Part shown: in pieces, positions 50,742 to 59,250 of the stretch
Position numbering within the stretch: the first letter of the stretch is position 1
How the letters are laid out: each line of letters begins with the position of its first letter
Assembly (NCBI RefSeq): GCF_013407955.1
Contig: NZ_JACCBU010000001.1
Location: 5,394,001-5,458,000 of the forward strand
Source of the DNA: Microlunatus parietis
Lineage (GTDB): Bacteria > Actinomycetota > Actinomycetes > Propionibacteriales > Propionibacteriaceae
Direction of reading: 5' to 3'
Length of the DNA stretch: 64,000 nt
The notes under the pieces: model-generated
Seen by the model: the letters and a program-made list of their open reading frames with translations, nothing else
The model's database searches: none
What the model was told of the DNA's origin: nothing
Program-made: the position numbers and the translations under genes

Positions 50742-50918
50742 GCGCTCGCGCAGTCATGGTTCCCGAGTCGACCCGTTCTTGATCATCGAATCCTCCGCAA
50801 ACCGTTGCGGGACAACGAAGTGACGGGGGAGGGGCCATCGGCCGAAGAGTTGTGGCTGATGTTGGGAAATGCCTGCCGCCCCGGGTTCGATGGGATATGA
50901 CTGCGGGAGGTGACCGCC

Positions 50919-51440
50919 ATGGCCGTCGATGAGCCCAGGAGTACCGAAGCGGGCCATTCCGAGGAGCGGCCCGAGGTGTCGCCACCGAGGGAGCTGGGCG
51001 GTCCACGCTCGAGATACGACCCGAACCTGACCGAGGCGGAGCGGCAGGAGCGGATCACGGAACTGGCGCCGAACGCCGAGCGGGCGGTCGCCGCCACCAA
51101 CTGGTCGAACCGGAGCCGGGCCGGGACGGTCTACCGCGACTACCAGAACCCGGCCCTCCACGAGCAGTATCCGGACGGTGTTCCCTTCTCCTACGAGGGA
51201 TTCCCGCAGTTCGAGGACTACGCGATCGCCGCCGTGCGCTTCGAGGAGGGCTTCGTCGGCGACTACGAGACTGATTTCAGGAAATCCAACCTCAGTGCTG
51301 GATTTTCCCGGCAGCCCAGGGGAACGGTCTGGCATCATCACGAGGACGGCAAGACGCTGCTCCTCCTGGACCGTGATCTTCACAGCGATGTGCGGCATTG
51401 GGGCGGTGTGCGGGTGATCCAGGAAAGGATCCATGAATGA
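50919..51440 (+). CDS. WHH-type HNH/Endo VII nuclease, toxin-like
   Basis: The ATG at 50919 (GGAGG eight bases before) gives 173 residues. The C-terminal half is a WHH nuclease domain: EGFPQFEDYAIAAVRF, FVGDYETDFRKSN, then the active-site GTVWHHHEDGKTLLLL with DLHSDVRHWGG. The first 70 residues are polar and show no signal, PAAR, RHS or other delivery domain, so it is a lone toxin end or a cytoplasmic effector. A SUKH immunity gene overlaps it by ATGA. Confidence 0.82.
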   Translation: MAVDEPRSTEAGHSEERPEVSPPRELGGPRSRYDPNLTEAERQERITELAPNAERAVAATNWSNRSRAGTVYRDYQNPALHEQYPDGVPFSYEGFPQFEDYAIAAVRFEEGFVGDYETDFRKSNLSAGFSRQPRGTVWHHHEDGKTLLLLDRDLHSDVRHWGGVRVIQERIHE

Positions 51441-51886
51441 GGTTGGCGATTGAACCCGAGGCCCCGGCCTCGGAGGAGCAGATCGCTGCGGTCGAGACCG
51501 AATTGGGGGTACGGCTTCCGGTGCCGTACCGGAACTGGTTGAAGCAGACGAACGGTTGCCTGGTGGGGGAGTACACCCGGGTGCCCGGCGTCGGCGAGGG
51601 TACGTTCTCCGAGATCGACGCGGTCGAAGCGCTGCCGTCGATCAACCGGTCGTCGCTGAACGACCTGATCCCGGACGACTTCCTGCAGCTGACCATCAGC
51701 TTCGGCGGATCGCTGGCGATCAAGATCAACGGGGATGACCAGGGCTCGGTCTGGTGGGCGAGCTCATGGAAGGCCGAGGTGGACGGGATCCTGGACGAGC
51801 CCAGTCGCGAGATCATGTTCCGACTGGCCGACGACTGGGACGCCTTCCTGGCCTTGGACTTCCCGGAGCCGAAGGTGATGTCCTGA
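51437..51886 (+). CDS. SMI1/KNR4 (SUKH) immunity protein
   Basis: 149 residues. ASEEQIAAVETELGVRLPVPYRNWLKQTNGCLV is the SUKH signature, and SINRSSLNDLIPDDFLQL, IKINGDDQGSVWWASSW follow the fold. SUKH proteins neutralise nuclease toxins of bacterial competition systems, and this one is directly coupled to the WHH nuclease. It ends the defence island. Confidence 0.85.
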   Translation: MRLAIEPEAPASEEQIAAVETELGVRLPVPYRNWLKQTNGCLVGEYTRVPGVGEGTFSEIDAVEALPSINRSSLNDLIPDDFLQLTISFGGSLAIKINGDDQGSVWWASSWKAEVDGILDEPSREIMFRLADDWDAFLALDFPEPKVMS

Positions 51887-52074
51887 CGGACGAGCGCGTC
51901 TGGCTCTGGGACAAGCCGACCGCTGTGGATTTCTGCCGCGTCTGACCGGCTGAATTCACTCCGGTCGTGTGCATCGAGCAGGGGCAGGGCCGCAAAGATC
52001 TTCGGCGATGCCTACGGACCGAATTCTGCAACACCACTCACCAACCGGCGAGCATTCACTCTGGCCAACGCTTT

Positions 52075-53358
52075 CTAACGGAACGCGAACTCCTCGAAGT
52101 GGATGGCGGTGCGGTCCACGCCGTGTTGCCGGAAGCCGCGTTCGAGGGCGTCGACCATGGGCCGCGGTCCGCAGAGGTAGACCTCGCACCGGTCCAGCCC
52201 TCCGGTCTTCTCGGCGATCCGGTCGACGGTGAAGGTGCCCGACTCGGATGAGACATGGAGATGGATGGACAACCCAGGATGTCGCTCGTGGGCGGTGTGG
52301 AGCTCGTCGGCGAACAGGGCGTCCTCGCGGAGCCGCACCACGCAGAACAACGCGATCTCGCGCGGCACCGTTTCGGGTTCGTCGCGCAGCCAGGCAAGGA
52401 ACGGCGTGACTCCGATGCCGCCGGCGACCCAGACCTGACGGGCTGCTCCGGTGCGATAGTCGAAGAGCCCGTACCCGCCCTCGACGACCGCCGCGGTCCC
52501 CGTCGCAGCGTGGCGGCGAGCCGAGCGGTGTAGTCGCCGAGTTCCTTGATCGTCAACCGCAGAGTTGACCCACCCGGGGCGCTGGAAATGGTGAACGGGT
52601 GTGGTTCGCGCAACCCTCGCTGCCCGTACCGGGCAAACGCGAACTGCCCCGAGCGGTGCTCGACCGGCTTTCCGCGCGCGCAGTGCCACCTCGACCACGC
52701 CTGTTGCGACCGGCCGCACGCCCTCGACGACGTACCGACGTCGCGGCCTCATGAATCGGGCGAGCAGCATGGAGTACGCGAACGCGACCGCGCCCACCAC
52801 ATACGCCGTCATGAGCAGCGCGAAGGGCGCACTCGCGCTGTGTACGGCGGCGTCGACCAGCAGCATGTGCGCCAGACTGACGATGAAGAAGAACCCGATG
52901 TATCGGTGCGTCCAGCGCCACCTGTGGTAGCTGAGCGCCATGACGCGTCGCAGCACCGGGAGCCGCGGCCCGATGCTCAGCAGCACGAGCACGAGGATCC
53001 CTGCGAAGGCGATCAGTCCCGACGGTGTTCCACCCGGCGAGTCGAGCCGCCATGGCACGAGCGCGACGTGGGCAACCAGGAGTACGAATCCCACCACGGC
53101 CGCTTCGCGGTGCACCCGGTACATGCGGTCCAGCCCGCCGAACCAAGGCTCGAGGACCCGCCACCTGGTGGCCAGGACCAGGCAAACCGTGAAACAGAGC
53201 ACCGTCGTCGCGGCGAGGAATTCAGAGAACACCTGCCGCGTGAAGTCGGGCCGACCGTCGTTGATCGGCGGGGCCACCAGCCAGAGCACCAGGTTCAGGG
53301 CAAGGACGCCGAGCACGACGGCACGGCCAAGATCACCTGCCCGGAGTCTCCGACTCAT
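52075..53358 (-). pseudogene. Ferric-reductase-like membrane flavoprotein with two compensating frameshifts
   Basis: The 427-codon frame starts with six membrane helices and haem histidines (MYRVHREAAVVGFVLLVAHV, WRWTHRYIGFFFIVSLAHML), and ends with the NAD-binding part (VWVAGGIGVTPFLAWL, VYLCGPRPMVDAL). Between about 52515 and 52680 the normal FAD segment lies in another frame: GQFAFARYGQRGLREPHPFTI (split here from its flank) and LRLTIKELGDYTARL. So one indel near 52680 and an opposite one near 52515 replace about 55 residues by nonsense and destroy the FAD site. Base-call errors are an alternative. Confidence 0.75.
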
Positions 53359-53444
53359 CGGCCCAGCTTAGGTCTGAATCTCGGATGCAGTCCGCCTGAA
53401 ATCGCCCTGGACAAAACGTCAGAGCGAGCGGTTAGGGTCCAGCC

Positions 53445-54455
53445 ATGCCAGCGATCGTGGTCGACCGACTCCGCAAGACGTACGTCGTGCCGGAGCGGGA
53501 AGGGGGGATCAAGGCGGCGGTGGCGGCCTTGGTCAAGCGGCGGACTCGGGAGGTCGAGGCGGTCAAGGACATCAGCCTGAGCATCGAGCCGGGCGAGGTG
53601 GTCGGGTTCCTCGGTCCGAACGGGGCCGGGAAGACGACCACGCTGAAGATGCTGGCCGGGCTGCTCTATCCGACCTCCGGCGGTGCGACGGTGCTCGGCT
53701 ACACGCCGTGGAAGCGGGACCGCAGCTACCTCGGCCAGATGGCGTTGATCATGGGGCAGCGGAGCCAGCTGCAGTGGGACATCCCGGTGGTCGACTCGTA
53801 CCGGTTGAACAAGGCGATCTTCCAGATCAACGACGCCGATTTCGCCACCCGGCTGCAGGAACTGACCGACCTGCTGGAGCTGCAGGACCTGCTCCGCAAG
53901 CCGGCCCGCAACCTCTCCCTCGGCGAGCGGATGAAGTGCGAGTTCGCCGGTTCGCTGCTGCACCGGCCGCAGGTGCTGTTCCTCGACGAGCCGACGATCG
54001 GGCTGGATGTCGCGATGCAGCGCCGGATCCGTTCCTTCGTCGCGGAGTACAACGCCCGCACCGGGGCCTGCGTGATCTTGACCAGTCACTACATGGCCGA
54101 CGTCGAGGCACTGTGCAAGCGGGTGGTGGTGATCCACCACGGCGAGCTGCTCTATGACGGGCTGCTGGCCGGGCTGGTCCGCCGGTTCGCCGCCGACAAG
54201 ACGATCACCGTCGAGCTGACCGAGGGGCATCGGGTCGAGCGGAGCGACGTGGCCGCGATGATCAACGGGGCGCCGCTGGAGCCGACCGGGTCGGGTTGGC
54301 GGATCCAGGCGCCGGCCAGCCGGACGCCCGAGGTCGCCGCCCGGCTGCTGTCCAAGCTCCCGGTGGCCGACCTGACCATCGAGGACCAGCCGATCGAGAC
54401 CGTGATCGAGAAGGTGTTCGCGACGTCGGCGCCGGAACCGGGTGCCGATGTCTGA
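53445..54455 (+). CDS. ABC-2 type transporter ATP-binding protein
   Basis: 336 residues. Walker A FLGPNGAGKTTTLKML near 56, signature LSLGERMKCEFAGSLLH, Walker B VLFLDEPTIGLDV and the switch in LTSHYMADVEALC. The long N-terminal loop (YVVPEREGGIKAAVAALVKR) and LSLGERMK signature are typical of the COG4586 group that works with two COG4587/COG3694-type permeases, just as here. The export substrate is unknown. First gene of a three-gene unit. Confidence 0.9.
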   Translation: MPAIVVDRLRKTYVVPEREGGIKAAVAALVKRRTREVEAVKDISLSIEPGEVVGFLGPNGAGKTTTLKMLAGLLYPTSGGATVLGYTPWKRDRSYLGQMALIMGQRSQLQWDIPVVDSYRLNKAIFQINDADFATRLQELTDLLELQDLLRKPARNLSLGERMKCEFAGSLLHRPQVLFLDEPTIGLDVAMQRRIRSFVAEYNARTGACVILTSHYMADVEALCKRVVVIHHGELLYDGLLAGLVRRFAADKTITVELTEGHRVERSDVAAMINGAPLEPTGSGWRIQAPASRTPEVAARLLSKLPVADLTIEDQPIETVIEKVFATSAPEPGADV

Positions 54456-55296
54456 CACGGCGGTTCGCGCGCCGAACTCCCGGCAGCTGCACTGGCGAGC
54501 GTTGCGCGACTACTACCGCGGCGAGTTCGTCGCGTCGACCCAGGTGAACCTCGCCTACCGCGGCCAGGTGATGATCTGGGTGGTCACCTCGGTGATCCAG
54601 CCGCTGGTCATGATCGTCGTCTGGCAGACCGTCGCCGGCCCGACGGGCACGGTCGGCGGCTACACGGCGGGCCAGTTCGTCACCTACTTCGCGATCCTGA
54701 TGGTGGTCGAGCACCTCACCTTCATCTGGTTGATGTGGGAGTTCGAGTGGCGGATCCGGGAGGGCGCCTTCTCGCCGCTGCTGCTGCGGCCGATCCACCC
54801 GATCCACAAGGACATCATCGACAACGTGTCGTACAAGATCATCGGGCTGTTCGGCGTGCTGCCCGGCGCGATCCTGCTGATGATCGTCTTCGGTGCCGAC
54901 CTTTCCGGGATCCGGCCGCTGCAACTGCTCGCCTTCATCCCGGCCCTGATCGGCGCCGCGGTGCTCCGGTTCGCGATCGAGTGGGTGCTGGCGTTGAGCG
55001 CGTTCTGGCTGACCAAGGTGTCGGCGTTGAACAACCTCTACTTCTCCGTGCAACTGTTCCTCGGCGGCGGCTTCGCGCCGCTGGCGGTGATGCCGGTGGC
55101 GTTCGGCGTGGTGGCCCAGTGGGCGCCGTTCTCCTGGTCGCTGGCCTTTCCGGTCGAGGTCGCGATGGGCCGGCGCACCGGCCTCGACATCCTGTACGGG
55201 TACGCGATGCAGGCCGGCTGGATCATCGTCGCGATCATCGTGCTCCGCCTGGTCTGGTCCCGCGCCCTGCGCCACTATTCGGCGGTGGGAGCATGA
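54448..55296 (+). CDS. ABC-2 type transporter permease (COG4587-like)
   Basis: 282 residues; ATG at 54448 overlaps the ATPase gene. Six membrane segments with LRDYYRGEFVASTQVNLAYR before the first helix and FEWRIREGAFSPLLLRPIHP between helices, both family marks. It overlaps the next permease by ATGA. It forms half of the membrane part. Confidence 0.88.
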   Translation: MSDTAVRAPNSRQLHWRALRDYYRGEFVASTQVNLAYRGQVMIWVVTSVIQPLVMIVVWQTVAGPTGTVGGYTAGQFVTYFAILMVVEHLTFIWLMWEFEWRIREGAFSPLLLRPIHPIHKDIIDNVSYKIIGLFGVLPGAILLMIVFGADLSGIRPLQLLAFIPALIGAAVLRFAIEWVLALSAFWLTKVSALNNLYFSVQLFLGGGFAPLAVMPVAFGVVAQWAPFSWSLAFPVEVAMGRRTGLDILYGYAMQAGWIIVAIIVLRLVWSRALRHYSAVGA

Positions 55297-56092
55297 TCGC
55301 CAATCTCCGTCATGGCGGCCTGATCATCCGTACCTACGTCCGGCTCGGCATGCTCAACTTCATGCAGTACCGCGGCGAGTTCTTATCGCCGTGATCAACG
55401 CGGTGATCACGCTGCTGGCCCAGGTGATCGGGCTCTGGGTGATCTTCTCCCAGACCGCGACGTTGGACGGGTGGACCAGCGCCGGGATGATGCTGCTGGT
55501 CGGCATCCACTTCCTGATCTCCGGGCAGATCGGCATGGTGATCCGGCCGTCGGTGGAGGCGATGATGGAGGGCATCCGGCTCGGCACCTTCGACTTCACC
55601 CTGACCAAGCCGGCCGACTCCCAACTGCTGGCCAGCGTGCAACGGATCTCGCCGGCGGCGCTGGCCGACTCGGTGCTCGGCGTCGGCGTGATCATCTGGG
55701 CCGGGATCCAATTGGACAGCGTCACCCCGCTCGGCGTGCTGGCGTTCGTGATCACCCTGATCTGCGGCGTGATCATCGTCTACAGCTTCATCCTGCTGCT
55801 CGGCACCTGTGCCTTCTGGTTCGTCAAGCTGGACAACATCATGGCGATCTTCGGCTCCGTGTTCGGCCAGGCCGGGCGCTGGCCGGTGACGATCTTCCCC
55901 GGCTGGCTGCGGGTGGTGCTGACCTTCGTGATTCCGGTCGGCTTCGCCGTCACCGTGCCGGCCCAGGCGCTGTCCGGCACCCTGGACCTGTTCACGACGC
56001 TGCTGTCGGTCGGCGTGGCGATCTTGTTCTTCGTCGGCTCCCGGGTCTTCTGGTTCTTCGCACTCCGGCGCTACACCGGCGCCTCCGCGTAG
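55293..56092 (+). pseudogene. Second ABC-2 permease, split by a one-base deletion
   Basis: The ATG at 55293 starts GGLIIRTYVRLGMLNFMQYRG, the expected N-terminus, but this frame stops at 55394. The rest (AVINAVITLLAQVIGLWVIF to FFALRRYTGASA) continues in the -1 frame. Comparison suggests GAGTTCTTATCGCC has lost one C from GAGTTCCTTATCGCC near 55382. With that base the protein would have 266 residues and six helices. A single-base error in the sequence is a serious alternative, because the rest is intact. Confidence 0.78.
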
Positions 56093-56130
56093 AGTCGGCC
56101 GCAGAATCCGATCTGGGCGAAAGGACTGCG

Positions 56131-56565
56131 ATGACATCGATCAACCCGGCCCTGCCGGCGGCGCTGCGCGTCATCGACGGGATCAACAGCGGGGACCTCT
56201 CCTGTCTCGACGAGGCGGTCACCGACGACTTCGTCGATCATGGATCGCCGTTCCCGATCCCGCCCGGGCCGGCCGGCTACCGGCAGATCCTGACCTTCGT
56301 GACCACCGTCCTGAAGCTCCGGTACGAGATCCAGGACGTGATCGAATCGCCCGACCGGGTGGTGCTCCGGGCCATCGGGATCGGGGTCGGCGTCGACGCC
56401 GTGCACGGCCCGGGTGCGGCCGGCAAGACGTACCGGATGGAGACGGCGCACATCTACCGCACCGTGGGCGACCGGCTGGCCGAGCACTGGGGCGTCCGGG
56501 ACGAGTACGGCGCCCGGATCCAGCTCGGCACCGTGACCCCGCCGGACCCGGCCTCCTTCACCTGA
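56131..56565 (+). CDS. SnoaL/ester-cyclase-like protein
   Basis: 144 residues; ATG at 56131 after GAAAGGA. The NTF2-like fold is seen in LPAALRVIDGINSGDLSCLDEAVTDDFVDHGS, PPGPAGYRQILTFVTTVL and HIYRTVGDRLAEHWGVRDEYG, with the family His-x-Asp style pocket. Such proteins cyclise, isomerise or hydrate small molecules. It stands 38 bases after the ABC permease and could be in the same unit. Confidence 0.82.
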   Translation: MTSINPALPAALRVIDGINSGDLSCLDEAVTDDFVDHGSPFPIPPGPAGYRQILTFVTTVLKLRYEIQDVIESPDRVVLRAIGIGVGVDAVHGPGAAGKTYRMETAHIYRTVGDRLAEHWGVRDEYGARIQLGTVTPPDPASFT

Positions 56566-56596
56566 TCCTGGTCTGCAACGCCTACGGTTGTTGCCA

Positions 56597-56608
56597 CAAC
56601 GCACGTTG
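56597..56608. promoter_or_regulatory. TetR operator, copy 1 (CAACG-NN-CGTTG)
   Basis: CAACGCACGTTG lies 15 bases before the TetR start and is embedded in a wider symmetry (TGCAACG at 56574-56580 with CGTTGCA at 56604-56610). The same palindrome type occurs at 57751-57762. Confidence 0.55.
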
Positions 56609-56623
56609 CAGCAGGAGGTGGAC

Positions 56624-57259
56624 ATGGCCGGAAGGACGACCAGGACACGGCCGGCGGGTGGCCTGGCCGACAAGCGCCGCGCCATCCTCGACGGCGCCCT
56701 GGTGATCTTCGCCAGGGACGGCTACACGCGGGCCAGTATCGATGCCATCGCCGCCAAGGCCGGGGTCTCGACGCGCACGATCTACAACCACTTCCAGGAC
56801 AAGGCGGAGCTGTTCCAGGTCGTGATCAAGGAGAGCGCGAGCCGGGTCGCCGACGCCCAGATCGCGGTGATCGAGAGCTACCTGCGCAAGGTGACCGACC
56901 TGGAGGCCGATCTGATCGACTTCGGGCTGGCCTGGGTCACGCCGATGCCCGACTACGCCGATCATTCGGCGCTGGTCCGGCAGATCAATGCCGAGTCCGG
57001 TCACATCCCGCGGCGTGCGATCAAGGCTTGGCAGGAGGCCGGACCGCGCCGGGTGCTGGACGCGCTGGCCGACCGGCTGGCCCGGCTTGCCGCCCAGGGG
57101 CTGCTCGACGTCGACGACGCGCAGCGTGCCGCGCACCACTTCGCCGTCCTGATCACGGTGCCGAATCCCTCCTTGCAGGCCAGGACGTTGAGCGACGACG
57201 ACCGCGGCGAGATGGTTGCCGCCGGGGTTCGCACCTTCCTCTACGGCTACCGCGGCTGA
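56624..57259 (+). CDS. TetR-family regulator
   Basis: 211 residues; the ATG at 56624 follows AGGAGG. The helix-turn-helix is ILDGALVIFARDGYTRASIDAIAAKAGVSTRTIYNHFQDKAELF. The C-terminal domain resembles TetR_C of the AefR-like group. It converges with the PPOX pseudogene, whose promoter carries the same palindrome, so it probably controlled that gene as well as itself. Confidence 0.9.
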   Translation: MAGRTTRTRPAGGLADKRRAILDGALVIFARDGYTRASIDAIAAKAGVSTRTIYNHFQDKAELFQVVIKESASRVADAQIAVIESYLRKVTDLEADLIDFGLAWVTPMPDYADHSALVRQINAESGHIPRRAIKAWQEAGPRRVLDALADRLARLAAQGLLDVDDAQRAAHHFAVLITVPNPSLQARTLSDDDRGEMVAAGVRTFLYGYRG

Positions 57260-57264
57260 ACCGG

Positions 57265-57738
57265 TCAGACCGAGTTCGGCCGGATCGTGCTCGCGGTCTC
57301 GGCGGCGGGCGCAGTGGCGTCGGGTCGGTGCACGGTCCGGCGGGGTATGAACTCGCGGTCGTTCGAGCCGTCGAAGGGCAGTGATTCGAGGTTCCAGCTC
57401 CACGAGACGGTCGGCGTGATCCGCAGGTAGGTCCCGGGCCCGAACATCCCTTCGTGCTAGACGAAGTCGCCGGTCCCGTACACCCGGAGGAAGCGCGGCG
57501 TCCAGGGCTTGATCGCGACCACGTCGTCCCAGAGCAGGACAACCTTCTCCTGGCCGCCGGCGACGTTGCGGAACTTCCGGGTCTGTTGCGGCTCGTGACC
57601 GCCGCCGACATAGAAGTAGCGGCCGTCGAACTCGATCCCGATCGGTACGGCATCGGGCTGGCCGTCGCGGTCGACCGTTCCGATCCGGCCGACCGGCTGT
57701 GAGCGCATGTACTCGATCTCTGCTGTGCTGAAGGACAT
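57265..57738 (-). pseudogene. PPOX-class F420/FMN enzyme gene interrupted by an amber codon
   Basis: From ATG 57738: MSFSTAEIEYMRSQPVGRIG, VPIGIEFDGRYFYVGGG and FLRVYGTGDFV, then TAG at 57457-57459. The same frame continues with HEGMFGPGTYLRITPTVSW, the normal C-terminus of this family, up to 57265. One nonsense mutation thus removes the last 60 residues, which hold part of the cofactor pocket. Suppression or a base error would restore it. It lies downstream of its own promoter and operator (57739-57787). Confidence 0.8.
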
Positions 57739-57750
57739 GCATTGAGAGTA

Positions 57751-57762
57751 CAACGACCGTTG
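57751..57762. promoter_or_regulatory. TetR operator, copy 2, at the PPOX promoter
   Basis: CAACGACCGTTG, 13 bases before the PPOX start, shares CAACG-NN-CGTTG with 56597-56608. Longer arms TACAACGA (57749-57756) and TCGTTGTA (57778-57785) are also exact complements. Confidence 0.55.
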
Positions 57763-57787
57763 CAAATACAAAATCGATCGTTGTATG

Positions 57788-58828
57788 TCAGTCGGTGGCC
57801 AGCCCGGCGATCCCTTCGGCGAAACGGATCCGGGCGGTGAAGCCGAGCACGGTACGGGCCCGGGTCGGGGACGCGACGATGTGCCGCGCGTCGGTGGCAC
57901 GGCCGCCGCCGACGATGATCGGCGGCGGCCCGGCCAGGGTGGCCGAGAGGACCTCGGCCAGCTCCGCGACGGTGTGCGGTTCGCCCGAGGCGATGTTCAG
58001 CGGGAGGATCTCGTGGCCCGGATCGGCGTCCAGGCGTTCCAGGGCGAGCTGGTTGGCCCGGGCGACGTCGTGGACGTGGACGAAGTCGCGCCGCTGCCGC
58101 CCGTCCTCGTACACGCGGGGCGGCGATCCGGCGGCCAGTGCGGACCGGAAGATCGCCGCGACGCCCGCGTACGGGGTGTCGCGCGGCAGCCGCGGCCCGT
58201 ACACGTTGTGGTAGCGCAGTGCGGTGACGGCGGCGCCGGTCTCACGGGCCCAGGACGCCGCCAGCAACTCCTGACCGTGCTTGGTCACGGCGTACGTGTT
58301 CTGCGGGTCGGCCGGCGCATCCTCGCCGACTGGGGTGTCGACCAGGTCGCCGGAGCAGTGCGGGCAGCGAGGTTCGTAGCGCCCGGCGGCCAGGTCCTCG
58401 GGCCGACGATCCAGCGGCCGGACGGCGCCGTCGGCGGGACAGCGGTAGCCGCCCGGACCGTAGATCACCATCGAGGACGCCAGCACCAGCCGCCGGACGC
58501 CGGCCCGCGCCATCCCGGCGAGCAGCGTGGCCGTGCCGAGCAGGTTGTGCGCGGTGTAGTCGGGCAGGTCGGCGACGGTGACACCGACACCGACCATCGC
58601 GGCCTGGTGACACACGGCGTCGACGCCGGCCAACGCCCGGTCGACGACCTCGGGGTCACGGAGGTCGCCGATGATCAACTCCGGATCCGCCCAGGGCGGC
58701 GGCGCCGCAGCCGGGTGTGCCTTCGGCAGCAGCAGGTCCAGGCCGACCGCGGCGTGACCGGTGGCGCGGAGCCGGTCCATGATCGTCGAACCGATGAAGC
58801 CGGCGGCTCCGGTGACGAGGACGCGCAT
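57788..58828 (-). CDS. NAD-dependent epimerase/dehydratase with a CxxC insertion
   Basis: 346 residues of the extended SDR type: VTGAAGFIGSTI at 5-16, HQAAMVGVGV, the serine in LASSMVIYG and YAVTKHGQE (YxxxK). Between them is an insertion with CPHC (RYEPRCPHCSGDL), seen in a subgroup of actinobacterial sugar epimerases. It acts probably on a nucleotide sugar. Last gene of the six-gene minus-strand operon; its GTG/ATG start abuts the membrane-protein gene, sharing one base. Confidence 0.88.
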   Translation of the reverse strand: MRVLVTGAAGFIGSTIMDRLRATGHAAVGLDLLLPKAHPAAAPPPWADPELIIGDLRDPEVVDRALAGVDAVCHQAAMVGVGVTVADLPDYTAHNLLGTATLLAGMARAGVRRLVLASSMVIYGPGGYRCPADGAVRPLDRRPEDLAAGRYEPRCPHCSGDLVDTPVGEDAPADPQNTYAVTKHGQELLAASWARETGAAVTALRYHNVYGPRLPRDTPYAGVAAIFRSALAAGSPPRVYEDGRQRRDFVHVHDVARANQLALERLDADPGHEILPLNIASGEPHTVAELAEVLSATLAGPPPIIVGGGRATDARHIVASPTRARTVLGFTARIRFAEGIAGLATD

Positions 58829-59250
58829 CAGTTCTCCTTTCTGAGCAGGCCCCAGAGCGCGGCACCGGCCCAGATCACGGCCAGCGCGACCACGGTGCCG
58901 AGCAGGTACGGGCGGTCCAGCAGGGACGGGTTGTCGGCGCGCCTTCCGATGCCGGAGACGAACGGCGCCGCGATCACCAGGAGCGCACCACTGATGATCA
59001 GCCCGGTGATCAACGGCGGCCGCCAGCGCGGGCGGGCCCGGGTGGCGACGAGGCCGCCCAACAGTCCGATGACGGGGACCAGCAGCAGGTCGAAGACCAG
59101 CGGCGGCAGCCCGAACCAGAGCGCAGCCGAGATCACGTCCGGCCAGCGGCGGAGCGTGGTGAGGGCCAGGAACAGTCCGTACCCGATGGCCGCCAGGCCG
59201 CTGACCCCGATGGCGAGCCGGATGACCAGTGTGGCCGAGACCGACTTCAT
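58828..59250 (-). CDS. Small polytopic membrane protein
   Basis: 140 residues from ATG 59250, which overlaps the stop of the oxidoreductase gene (ATGA). Four hydrophobic segments: LVIRLAIGVSGLAAIGYGLF, the region around VFDLLLVPVIGLLGGLVA, LITGLIISGALLVIAAPFV and VVALAVIWAGAALWGLL. No motif was recognised. Such proteins regularly lie between molybdopterin oxidoreductase and epimerase in similar clusters, as far as I recall. Confidence 0.75.
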   Translation of the reverse strand: MKSVSATLVIRLAIGVSGLAAIGYGLFLALTTLRRWPDVISAALWFGLPPLVFDLLLVPVIGLLGGLVATRARPRWRPPLITGLIISGALLVIAAPFVSGIGRRADNPSLLDRPYLLGTVVALAVIWAGAALWGLLRKEN

